In this document: one piece after another, positions 55,474 to 64,000 of the stretch
How the letters are laid out: the number at the start of each line of letters is the position of its first letter
Position numbering within the stretch: the first letter of the stretch is position 1
DNA from: Callorhinus ursinus
Lineage: Eukaryota; Chordata; Mammalia; Carnivora; Otariidae
Reading direction: 5' to 3'
Assembly: GCF_003265705.1 (NCBI RefSeq)
Contig: NW_020312848.1
Span: 52,315,274 to 52,379,273 of the forward strand
DNA length: 64,000 bases
Program-made: the position numbers and the translations under genes
The notes under the pieces: generated by a model
What the model was told of the DNA's origin: nothing
Database searches by the model: none
What the model saw: only the letters and a program-made list of their open reading frames with translations

Positions 55474-55679
55474 GTTTTCCAGGATGTGCACTGTTTTTGG
55501 GCTCTCATGTGGAATTCATGCAAGGAAATCAAAAGAGCCCTTTATGACTTGAACTATGTCCTCAGGCTAAATCCTTCCCACATTTGTACCTTCATATTCA
55601 GAGGGACCGTCACAAAGTCTGTTATAGAGAAGGGTTTGAGGAGAATGAAGGGTTTGAGGAGAATGAAGATCATGAAAAG
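55474..55679 (+). CDS. Candidate internal exon B: tetratricopeptide-repeat (TPR) coding
   Basis: A 206-bp segment between the acceptor CATGACTTTTAG and the donor AAAAG|GTAAAT is open in the frame starting GTT TTC CAG. Counting from the first codon, it places TPR consensus positions correctly: W9 (position 7), A10 (8), W13 (11), A22 (20), L26 (24), V29 (27) and P34 (32). F40, R43 and G44 then open the next repeat. TPR proteins are helical scaffolds for protein binding. After G44 the expected repeat is lost. An 18-bp tandem duplication (55629-55646, 55647-55664) lies near the end. In the main frame it reads as repeated KGLRRM; a frame change after G44 would read EGFEEN twice and end in phase 0. 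The frame uncertainty suggests a decaying exon or a lineage-specific tail. A gene such as TTC6 is a guess only. Confidence 0.4.
55629..55664 (+). repeat. 18-bp tandem duplication in candidate exon B
   Basis: Two exact copies of GAAGGGTTTGAGGAGAAT. The length is a multiple of three, so the frame is kept. Confidence 0.97.
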
Positions 55680-55756
55680 GTAAATCTAATTTTCAAAAAG
55701 CTTTTGACATTATGGATTTTAAATTAATATACATTCCTTCTGTTAGCCAAATTTTT

Positions 55757-56359
55757 TTTAAATTTTATTTTATTATGTTAGTCCCCATATATTACATCAT
55801 TAGTTTTTGATGTAGTGTTCCATGATTCATTGTTTGTTCATAACACCCAGTGCTCCATTCAGTACGTGCCCTCGTCAATACCCATCACCAGGCTAACCCA
55901 TCCCCCCACCCCACTCCCTGTAAAACCCTCAGTTTGTTTCTCAGAGTCCATAGTCTCTCATGGTTTGTCTCCCCCTCCGATTTCCGCCCCCCTTCATTTT
56001 TCTCTTCCTACTATCTTCTTCTTCTTCTTCTTTTTTTTTTTTTTTTTAACATATAATGTATTATTTGTTTCAGAGGTACAGGTCTATGATTTATCAGTCT
56101 TACACAATTCACAGCACTCACCATAGGACATACCCTCCCCAGTGTCCATCACCCAGCCACCCCATCCCTCCTACCCCCCTCCCCTCCAGCAACCCTCAGT
56201 TTGTTTCCTGAGATTAAGAGTCTCTTATGGTTTGTCTCCCTCTGGTTTCATCTCGTTTCATTTTTTCTTCCCTTCTCCTATGCTCCTCTGTCTTGTTTCT
56301 CAAATTCCTCAAATCAGTGAGATCATATGATACTTGTCTTTCTCTGATTGACTTATTTC
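55757..56359 (-). mobile_element. L1 3' end, antisense, 5'-truncated
   Basis: Contains the full 3' UTR in antisense: CATCATTAGTTTTTGATGTAG, CATGATTCATTGTTTGTTC, CACCCAGTGCTCCATTCAG, CTCATGGTTTGTCTCC, CAATTCACAGCACTCACC, TCATATGATACTTGTC. Flanks CTGTTAGCCAAATTTTT (55740) and CTGTTAGCTAAATTTTT (56360) differ at one base. Inserted 60-80 bp downstream of candidate exon B's donor. Confidence 0.96.
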
Positions 56360-56379
56360 CTGTTAGCTAAATTTTTAAC

Positions 56380-56985
56380 CTTAATATGAAATGTGGGGTG
56401 AAAACACTAATTTAGTAATTATAAATTTTGGGGGAGAAATTTATAAATCATTGCCTCATGATAGCATAAAAAGCCTAGACAAAAATGATAAAACAGAAGA
56501 CCTTGAGAACATGACTGACGTCAAGGTGTATCACATATACTCTCAAGGTATAATACACTAACATGCTTTTTCAATTTTAAGTATCTCTGAAAGATCTTTA
56601 AATCTTTGCAAATTGTAAATATCTTTGGAAAATGTCTAAATGAAACATTTATTTTTACAGCTGGTACATCAGTGTCACCTTGATGGTACCTGACCATTAA
56701 TTAAGCAGGAGATGAATTGCAAATAGTCCTTCTGTTTTTGCCAGGAACCCACCTTGCAGGATATAAAGCTGCTTTTTGGTATTGTGATACATGCAATTTC
56801 TGGCCAATCTGATGCAATCCTGTGGAATTCTTCTGAATTCAATTAAAAAAAAAACTTAGAAAGCTTAGACTTCTCAATCTTTAGTTTCAGTCCAATCTAT
56901 TGCCGCATAGCTCTTGCACCTGTGTTATTGGGCAGGAAGGCAAACCTCATCTGACCTTTGCCACACATCTTTATACAGGATTTGT
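56380..56985. other. No recognised gene or repeat
   Basis: AT-rich unique DNA. Confidence 0.45.
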
Positions 56986-57024
56986 CTATCTCAGCACTAT
57001 TGGCATTTTGAACTAGTTAAGTCT
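56986..57024 (+). mobile_element. MER20-like hAT relic, first piece
   Basis: TATCTCAGCACTATTGGCAT and TTTTGAACTAG form the end of a MER20-like element. It continues at 58037 after an L1 insertion. Confidence 0.7.
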
Positions 57025-58027
57025 CTTTTTTCCAGATTTATTGAGATATAATTGACCAAGATTGTATAAGTTTAAGGTATACAATGTAATGATTTGATAT
57101 ATGTATATTTGCAGAATGATTACCACATTAAAGTTAGTTAACACATCTGTCACCTCACAGAGTTTGTCTTGGCTAATATAAATAATGCTGCAGTGAACAT
57201 GGGGGTGCATATATGTCTTCAAGGTAGTGACTGGATTTTGTTTGAATACATACCTAGAAGCGGGTTGGCTGGATCATATGGTAGTTCAATTTTTAATTTT
57301 TTGAGAAACCCCCATACTCTTTTCCATAGTGGCTGTACTAGTTTACATTCCCACCTGCAGTGACAGTGTTTCCTTTCCTTCACACCCCCACCAGTCCTTA
57401 ATATCCCGTCTTCTTGATTTTAGCCCTTCTAACTGGTGTGCGACGATTTTCTCTGACGATTAGTGGTGTCGAGCACTTTTTCATGTACTTGTTGGCCATT
57501 AGGAGATCCTTTTCTTATTTTAAAGATTTTATTTATTTATTTGAGAGGGAGAGCACAGAGGAAGAGGAAGAGAGCACAAAGGGAGAGGGGGAAGCAGGCT
57601 CCCTGCTGAGCAGAGAGCCCGACTTGGGGCTCGATCCCGGGACCCCAGGATCATTACCTGAACTGAAGGCAGATGCTCAACCGACTGAGCCACCCAGGCC
57701 CTCTCTTTGCCCATTTTTGATTAGATGAAGATGATGATAATGATAATGGTGGTGATTTTGCTTTTGAGTTGTATGAGTTACTTTTGGATGTTAACCTCTT
57801 GCAGATATATGGTTTACAAATATTTTCTCGCATTCTTCAGGTTGCCTTTTCATTTTGTTGATTGTTTTGCTGTGCAGAAGCTTTTTAGTTTGAGGTAGTC
57901 CCCCTTGTTTATTTTTGCTTTGTTGCTTGTGCTTTGTGTGTCATATCCATAAAATCATTGCCAAGACCAATGTCAAGGAAGTTTTTCACTATGTTTTTTT
58001 GTAAGAGTTTCATGGTTTCAGGTCTTG
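57025..58027 (-). mobile_element. L1 ORF2 3' region, antisense, inserted in the MER20-like relic
   Basis: CCAGATTTATTGAGATATAA, GTAGTTCAATTTTTAATTTT, GCACTTTTTCATGTACTTG, GCAGAAGCTTTTTAGTTTG, CAAGACCAATGTCAAGGAAG. Split by a SINE at 57517. GTTAAGTCT and GTTAGGTCT flank it. Confidence 0.92.
57517..57702 (-). mobile_element. SINEC, minus strand, nested in L1
   Basis: TTTAAAGATTTTATTTATTT to GAGCCACCCAGGCCCT within antisense L1 text. Confidence 0.96.
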
Positions 58028-58036
58028 GTTAGGTCT

Positions 58037-58213
58037 GTACCATGTGGGGCTGTCCTGTCCGTTGAAGGATGTTTAGCAGTATCCCCGGACTCTACTCACC
58101 AGATGCTGGTAGTTCCCTCTCTCTCAGGTGCAAGAACCAAAAGTGTCTCTCAACATTGCCAACTATTCCCTGGGGGGGCTAAACTGTGCCCAGTTGAGAA
58201 TCATTGCTTTATC
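58037..58213 (+). mobile_element. MER20-like hAT relic, second piece
   Basis: GGGGCTGTCCTGTCCGTTG, AGGATGTTTAGCAGTATCCC, ACCAGATGCTGGTAG, CAACATTGCCAACTATTCCC, GTTGAGAATCATTGC in consensus order. Confidence 0.8.
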
Positions 58214-58219
58214 CCTTTG

Positions 58220-58575
58220 GATTCATGTAAGATTTTTTAAAAAGGTTATGAGCAAAAACAATCTTATCTTCTGTTGTTTAGGATTTGCTGACACTGTTAA
58301 AGTTTTCCAACCCTGTCAAGCCCCAGACCTGTAGATATTCTATCCTTTTACCTCTTGCAAACCGGCCAGTCCTTGCCTGATCTCATCTCTCTTGTAATAA
58401 CTTGCCAAAAAGAGGCAAGGAGCTGCAAATGCATAGTGATGTTCTGGCCTTTTTTTTTTTTTTCCTGCTTCCCTTAGAGTTGTTAGCATGATAAGCATAT
58501 GATTTGTCTTCTAAATTATCACAGGAGACACTGTTACCAAAAGTTTTGCTGTGGCATAGCAAGAGTCACCGGATT
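58220..58575. other. No recognised gene or repeat
   Basis: Unique DNA with a T-run at 58452. Confidence 0.45.
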
Positions 58576-58578
58576 TTT

Positions 58579-58731
58579 AGTGTCCTTTATTCTTGCCATC
58601 ATACAGCTAAATCAATAGGACATTTTAGGCTCTTGTTATGGCAACACTCTACTTCTGAGTATTAGTCTCTGTTACAGGTTTGAATGACAAGAAAAACGAA
58701 GATTTTCTATAGAAGAAACAGTTAATGGAAA
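58579..58731 (+). repeat. 153-bp segment, inverted copy 2
   Basis: Starts AGTGTCCTTTATTCTTGCC and ends AACAGTTAATGGAAA; pairs with the reverse complement of 45644-45796. Confidence 0.9.
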
Positions 58732-58734
58732 GGT

Positions 58735-59200
58735 GCAAGAGTAGGAACATGCTTGGTCTATTTGAGGAAACAAAAGAAAGCCAGTGTGAATGGAACTGAG
58801 TGGAAAAGGGATGGAACAGTCTAAGATGAGATCATAGAGCTAAGCAGGGCCCAGGTGTGTAGGGCTTTCCAGCCAGTGTAGGAAGTAAAGATATTTTCCA
58901 GGAGCAAGGGGAAGCCATTGGAGTGTGTTAAGCAGAGAAAGAGAAAAAGTTGGGTCATTGTGGGTAGCATGGGAGAAATGGGCTGTTGGGAAATGAGCAG
59001 GAGCAAAGAGTCTTATAAGAGGTTCACATGAGATATGGTAGTTGCTTAGATGGGAACTATTGTCAAAGAGATGGAAGAAAATGGGTGGGGATAGGAAATT
59101 TTAAAGATAAAACTGGAAGCTCTCCTTGATAAATTGAATATTGGGTGTAATTAAAAAAGAGAGATCAAGGATAATTCCTGGATTTTGGCTTCAGTAATTG
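58735..59200 (+). repeat. Ancient interspersed repeat, family not assigned
   Basis: CCAGGTGTGTAGGGCTTTCC, AGGGGAAGCCATTGGAGTGTG, TAAGCAGAGAAAGAG and AGATCAAGGATAATTCCTGG follow the order of a dispersed mammalian repeat that also matches parts of 2635-3460. Confidence 0.5.
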
Positions 59201-59204
59201 GGGG

Positions 59205-59770
59205 AATAGCGGTTTAATTTGTTCAGCTGGAAAGGACTCAATGGTAAAAACAAGAGTTCTATTTTTTTTTGGTCAAATTAAGTTTGAAATGCCATTAGTC
59301 AGTAATGTGGTTACATTAAGTGGCCTACTTGCTATACAATTCAAAATTTCCTGAAAGATATAAGGAATAGAAATTTTGACTTGAGAGTCATAAGCATTTG
59401 AGGATATTGAAAGCCATGGTCCTGAAAGAGGTCATTAATGGAGAGTGGAGAAGAGAAGGGAGCTTTGCATAGGCTCTGGGGCTTACCAACATTTAGCGTT
59501 TGAGGATAGGAAGTAGAAAAGTAAAGGAAACTGACAAGGGGAAGAGAGAGGGGTAGAAAGGCCCAGAGAGACTGGGAATCAGGGATGAGAGGTGAATCAT
59601 ATTTATGCTGCTGATTTCCAGTCCTTTCGCCAGTAGGAGTTTTGGATATATCCTTCCAGGAGGTATAAACAGGTAGTTAATACAAGAGGATTCATATGCT
59701 TTAAAAATACTCAAATCCAAACAGGAAGATATAATACATTTTGCAACTTGCTTTCTTAACAGTATGTCTT
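59205..59770. other. No recognised gene; probably continuing old repeat text
   Basis: GAGAGTCATAAGCATTTGAGG, ATTGAAAGCCATGG and GAGAAGAGAAGGGAGC look like further degraded parts of the same repeat. Confidence 0.35.
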
Positions 59771-59787
59771 AAAGATCTTTCCATATT

Positions 59788-59981
59788 GGGGCACCTGGGT
59801 GGCTCAGTTGTTGGGTGTCTGCCTTTGGCTCAGGTCGTGATCCCAGGGTCCTGGGATCGAACCCCGCATTGGGCTCCCTGCTCCGTGGGAAGCCTGCTTC
59901 TCCCTTTCCCACTCTCCCTGCTTGTGTTCCCTCTCTTGCTGTGTCTCTCTCTGTCAAATAAATAAATAAAATCTTAAAAAA
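59788..59981 (+). mobile_element. SINEC, plus strand, young
   Basis: GGGCACCTGGGTGGCTCAGT, CGTGATCCCAGGGTCCTGGG, AAATAAATAAATAAAATC. Exact 17-bp flanks AAAGATCTTTCCATATT (59771 and 59982). Confidence 0.97.
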
Positions 59982-60121
59982 AAAGATCTTTCCATATTAA
60001 CACACACACACTGACCTTTTCCATGACTTCATAGAATTTGAAATTTATCTTCAAAGTCTAAGTAACTCTCCAGTTTTCAGATGTGTTATAAAAGGATGCT
60101 CTTTCCTCTCTTTCTCTCTCA

Positions 60122-60168
60122 TACACACACACATATACACACACATACACACACACACACACACACAC
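60122..60168 (+). repeat. (CA)n microsatellite with CATA interruptions
   Basis: ACACAC units interrupted by ATAT/ATAC. Confidence 0.96.
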
Positions 60169-60169
60169 T

Positions 60170-60930
60170 AATAGTAGTAATATAAAGAATAAGAAGCCTC
60201 CCCAACATGAAACATTCGAACTTGAATTAATGAGTACTTGGAGCATCAGATTTGACCTTAATTTTGATATTTAATAATTGCCAGAATGGAGAGTTATGGA
60301 ATACCAGCAACAATGTTCTCAATCACTAGAAGAGAGACATGTGGAAAAACAAGAGAAAATGTTCCCTTGTGTAGGTTTCATGGACTCAAAAGTAATAGAA
60401 TTAAATGAATACCCTTTGACAATGCAGAGGAATGGAGAGTTATTAAAACTATCCAATCATAACCCCTGGCTGCTGGAATCCTCACTCCAATTAATAAAAC
60501 AGCTTACTTTGCTTTTATTGAGTTATAAGTAGAAAAATTCAACCTGTTGCTGTCTGAAAAAGTTAGTAACCGTGGGTGTAAAAAATTTCTTCTCTATATT
60601 TCTGAACAGTTACGTTTCTTACTGCAATGAAGCAATGAGCCTGATTAAAAGACTAATCACTAGATGCTTATGTTACCAGCAAATTATTCATATTCATTTG
60701 TTAGATTGCTTGTAATTGTAAAACAGCTTTTTGTATCACAGAAATAGACTTTGTATAATAATAAGTATACAATTAGTCACCATAAACAAACATAACTTAA
60801 AACAGTAATGACTTTTGAGAGAAAAATTTCTCACACTTTTGTTCAGTAAATGATCATTGCATTTAGGCATCATTAATGAAGTGTTAGCAATTCCCATTAA
60901 TACAGGTGAGATGTCTTTTTTCTTTAATAG
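60170..60930. other. No recognised repeat; upstream of candidate exon C
   Basis: AT-rich. An 84-codon plus frame (60278-60532) includes a weak exon-like part after TAATTGCCAG. Confidence 0.4.
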
Positions 60931-61017
60931 GTTTGTAAAATATGCCCAACTAATAAGCATTTTGTGGATGTTACAGACTTCAACAGTCCTCAAATGGCTG
61001 ATTTCTATGACAAGTAA
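60931..61017 (+). CDS. Candidate terminal exon C
   Basis: This follows a good acceptor (CTTTTTTCTTTAATAG, running to 60930). The segment reads 28 codons in phase 0, starting VCKICPTNKHFVDVTDFN and ending in DFYDK then TAA. In-frame TAA and TAG lie just upstream of the AG, as expected for an exon edge. The residue mix looks protein-like. It joins in phase with exon B only if B's late reading frame is shifted; otherwise a phase-2 join gives a different open peptide ending at TGA about 19 bases further on. No poly(A) signal was seen close by. A 29-codon open stretch can arise by chance. Confidence 0.28.
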   Translation, partial: VCKICPTNKHFVDVTDFNSPQMADFYDK

Positions 61018-62615
61018 ACGCTCTAATAGATGAGGAGAATTTAAGCTACCTAAAAAAAATTCACTGTTATGGTGAAATAGGCTTCATTAATTTTTTTCAA
61101 GCTGTTAGCATCCACACCGAGGTCTGAGGGCCTGGGGAGGGAAGGAGCCTCAGGCCTGGGCAGCTATATCCAGTCTGTTCTTTTAACCTAAAGTTATGTT
61201 CCAAACCCACACAGAAGTCACTCTACAACTTGGGGACTATATTTTTTCCTGGGAGAGCTCTCTTTCTGATCTGATGCACAGACTCCATGGCCTCAGGCTC
61301 TCCCTTACTCTCATTTTTCTCCCATCTGGTCAAGTTTGTACGTGTTGTCAAGATCATTATCCTTAAAACATTTTTCCTTACACCCTCTTTGCCTTTCTTC
61401 TGCTGGTAGACATTTTTAAAGGGCAGAGTCTGTGTGATTCTTTCAGCGTGGGCTCAATCTCTATTCACCGATAATAGGCAAGAAGGATTCGTCTTAGGGT
61501 GTTTTTCTTTTTCTCACGGATTTCCACACTGACTGCCTGGTCCCTCAATGTCGGGTTAATAGTTTGTTTTATTTGTTTCTCAGAATTTTGTCTGCTTTCT
61601 TCAGCAGTTTCTTTCTTCTGTACTGTTTTCTCAAGAGGCTATAGAGCATGTTGATTCCTGACATTTTTTCACTTCGTTACAAATGGTTCTGGTTTAAGAT
61701 AATATTTCTCAAAATGTAGGGTCTGAGTTTGGGACCCTTTCCTATTGGCAGTGCTGAGTGCTCATTGCTCTTTTTTGTTGTTTTTTTCATCTGGTTTGCG
61801 GGATGGGCTTCTTAAATTCTGCCCCAAACTACCAGTTATCTAGGACATAAGCCCCCAAGGGCAGGATCTTGTTTTATAATCCACTGTCTGCCTAGTTCCA
61901 GATTATTTTAGAATAACGAATGACTCTTCCACAAGGTACGCTGAATGACGGGTTATATCAGGTATCCTCCGCCTATGGAAACTATATTCAGTTGAGTGGT
62001 GTGGACCTACTAGACTTAAAGCAGTGGGGTACATATGTATGTTTCCATCACAACCATCAGCTCCTCCTCCAGGTGGACAGTCTTCCTTTCCAGTCCATGG
62101 TCTCTTCTCCCTCTCCCACTTCTCACAAAAGGCTACTTCTAGCCATCTGCACATCTCAGTAAGCACTGAGAATTGCAGGGGATGAAGTGCATTTTAGGCA
62201 CTTGGTCTAATTCAAATGAATGCTCTATGCTAGATATTAAATACTTACATACAGCTACAGAAGATATGGAAGAGATTTTAGGATATAAATATATTTTATG
62301 TAATATAAAATAATTTATATAATATATAAGATAATATATATATTTTATATAAATATAATTTTTCTCAGCATGAACAGTTGTGTACGCATTGATGAAACCA
62401 GCAAGTACGTTGCCCACCTGCTGTATGCCCGGCCTTGAATGCCCAATACAGTCATGACTGGGATAATCCCCACCCTCAGAGGGCTCATGACCTAGTGAGA
62501 GAAGAAAGTAAATACATATTACATACATTTGCAACCTCATTTCAAGGTATGGATGAAAACAATTCAAATCCTGCAGGATCCAGTCACTATTGATAATAGA
62601 GATGAAAGTTAAGAA
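61018..62615. other. No recognised gene or repeat
   Basis: Could be 3' UTR of candidate exon C, but I saw no clear early poly(A) signal. AT tract at 62283-62356. Opposed frames at 61903-62166 have no motif. Confidence 0.4.
62283..62356. repeat. AT-rich low-complexity tract
   Basis: ATATATTTTATGTAATATAA-type text. Confidence 0.9.
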
Positions 62616-62621
62616 AAGTCT

Positions 62622-62823
62622 TTTTTTAAAAGATAGATTTATTATTTATTTATTTGAGAGCAAAAGATCGAGGTAGCAAGAGAGAGAGCACAAGCAGGGA
62701 GGAGAAGGAGAAGCAGACTCCCCGCTGAGCGGGGAGCCCGATGCGGGACTCGATCCCAGGACCCCGGGATCATGACCTGAGCCAAAGGCAGACACTTAAC
62801 CGACTGAGCCACCCAGGTGCCCT
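62622..62823 (-). mobile_element. SINEC, minus strand
   Basis: AGATAGATTTATTATTTATT to CCACCCAGGTGCCCT. Imperfect 20-bp flanks (GAAAGTTAAGAAAAGTCTTT and GAAAGTTCAGAGAAGTCTTT). Confidence 0.96.
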
Positions 62824-62844
62824 GAAAGTTCAGAGAAGTCTTTA

Positions 62845-64000
62845 CATTTTATTCCCCTGCAGATTGGAGGAATAGATTGGTGATTGTTTTTTAAAGCTTT
62901 TGAAATTTTGCCTGAAATTCAAATGAAAATTTTGCATAACATTTCTGGGCTTTAAAGAGGAAAAAAAATATATTTGGCAACCTAAGGTATCTTTACTTAA
63001 GATAGGAATCTTTTCATGTTCCCTGAGTACACACTGAAAGTCAAAGATTCACACCAACTATTCAAATGCGAAACCCTCATTGAATCCGACAGCTTTCTCT
63101 TCTGTTTTTAGCTACTAGTTTATTTTCCCCTTGCTCTTTGAAAATGAATGCTGTATGAAAATTGCTAGGTATACTTGCTGAGGTGTAGGCATAAATGGTT
63201 CCATCTGGTATTGTTAAATGCATTCTACTGAAATAGCTGTACCATAGAAGAAAGTTAACTGCTATTTGATTTACTAAACCAGGAAAACTTGCTGTGTTTA
63301 TTTTAACCCGATATCTTTTCATGGCTGTATTTCCGATGTTTTAAGATTTTTACAAGAGAAAATTAAAATTCTGTGTTGCTTTTTTTCTAGTAAGCATGAG
63401 TTCTATTTTATTAAGATCTATTTCTCATACATTCTTGAAAGAGCTAAGCAAATCCATGTATGTATCTTTTAACTTTATGGAATATGAAATAAGGATAGGA
63501 ATGCCAAGATTTGGGCATCTTTTAGATTTTCTTCTCTCTTTTTCTATTGATCTCTACTGTTTCAAAGCAGATTTCTTTCACATTTCTGAGGAAATGCCTA
63601 TAGCAGTGCCGTGTTCTCAGTCTGGATGACAAAATAAGGTGCATGGTTTCACAATTTCTTTTACAAAACAAAACTCTTGCTATTAAGCCTCCTTATAGCA
63701 ATAAATGTGTGACTGACATCATTCATAAGCTTGGAGAATTTGAAACTAATTGAATCTACATGAAAGAAACAATATTTGAGTAATGCATCAAAAAATAAAA
63801 AGTATACATTTTCCAAAAAATTTTTTTTTCTTTCAACTTACACATTTAAAGTAGGAGATAGAGGAATATGCATTGTTTTCCTTTCTGCCCTACCTCAGAC
63901 CTAAATTCTAGGATTACTAACTGACCTTTTCAAACAAAATAAAGAATCTGCCTCTGGCTTCGCTAGAGGCAAGAGCGAAGGGTAGACTTGGCACTAGCCT
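62845..64000. other. No recognised gene or repeat
   Basis: AT-rich unique DNA to the window end. AATAAA at about 63701 is the only poly(A)-like word I noted. Confidence 0.45.

Noticed and set aside
60285..60370. Possible exon after TAATTGCCAG with a charged helical peptide (EWRVMEYQQQCSQ)
   Set aside because: Weak pyrimidine tract, a poor donor (TGTAG|GTTTC), and phases that fit neither exon B nor exon C.

Overview
The window looks like non-coding, repeat-rich nuclear DNA from a caniform carnivoran. At least 18 tRNA-Lys-derived CAN SINEs (SINEC) begin with variants of GGGCGCCTGGGTGGCTCAGT. Several L1 tails carry the carnivore 3' UTR signature (CATGGAGCACTGGGTGTTAT, then AATGAATCATGGAACACTAC). 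I saw no copy of the young dog-type SINEC_Cf (GGGATCCCTGGGTGGCGCAG), so an arctoid (bear, pinniped or mustelid relative) fits better than a dog. That placement is inference. There is no CpG island, no rRNA or true tRNA gene, and no prokaryotic feature.

Layout. 1-4950: old unique DNA with MIR, L2 and an ancient interspersed repeat. 4951-7604: a textbook 5'-inverted (twin-primed) L1 flanked by a 22-bp target-site duplication. 7785-8894: MER5-like DNA transposon, L2 tail and a SINE. 9105-14330: fragments of an ancient antisense L1, repeatedly invaded by SINEs, a younger L1 tail and an unidentified insert. 14335-14975: a processed RPL9 pseudogene. 15000-22900: mixed old DNA, SINEs, a CCCTT/CTTC tract and two LTR-like copies. 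22950-26180: antisense old L1. 26190-30120: AT-rich DNA, a MIR and an ATCT microsatellite. 30130-31800: antisense L1. 31800-42250: purine-rich old DNA, a candidate small secreted-peptide gene, SINEs and TG repeats. 42250-51350: MIRs, SINEs, an L1 tail and locally duplicated segments. 51390-53690: a MaLR LTR-internal-LTR element. 54585-64000: further SINE/L1 insertions, a MER20-like element split by L1, and candidate exons.

Genes. Two candidate loci stand out, both on the plus strand. (1) A two-exon gene at 33242-35790 would encode a 73-residue secreted, cysteine-containing peptide. It has a beta-defensin-like signal exon, a phase-1 intron of about 2.3 kb, and AATAAA 45 bp after the stop. It has only four cysteines and two N-glycosylation sequons, so it is either a diverged defensin-like gene or a decayed one. 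(2) Three candidate exons (49656-49740, 55474-55679, 60931-61017) have good splice signals. The middle one encodes a clear tetratricopeptide (TPR) helix pair. They may be the 3' end of a TPR gene, living or decaying, but I could not fix one reading frame through all three. The rest of the coding-looking signal comes from L1 ORF2, the RPL9 pseudogene or chance frames.

The most unusual non-genic signals are: a 153-bp segment present in inverted orientation 12.8 kb apart at about 90% identity; an 83-bp segment duplicated 1.9 kb apart, with one copy splitting a MIR; a 34-bp near-perfect hairpin; and a target site used twice by retrotransposons. All family names are from recognition by eye, without database search.
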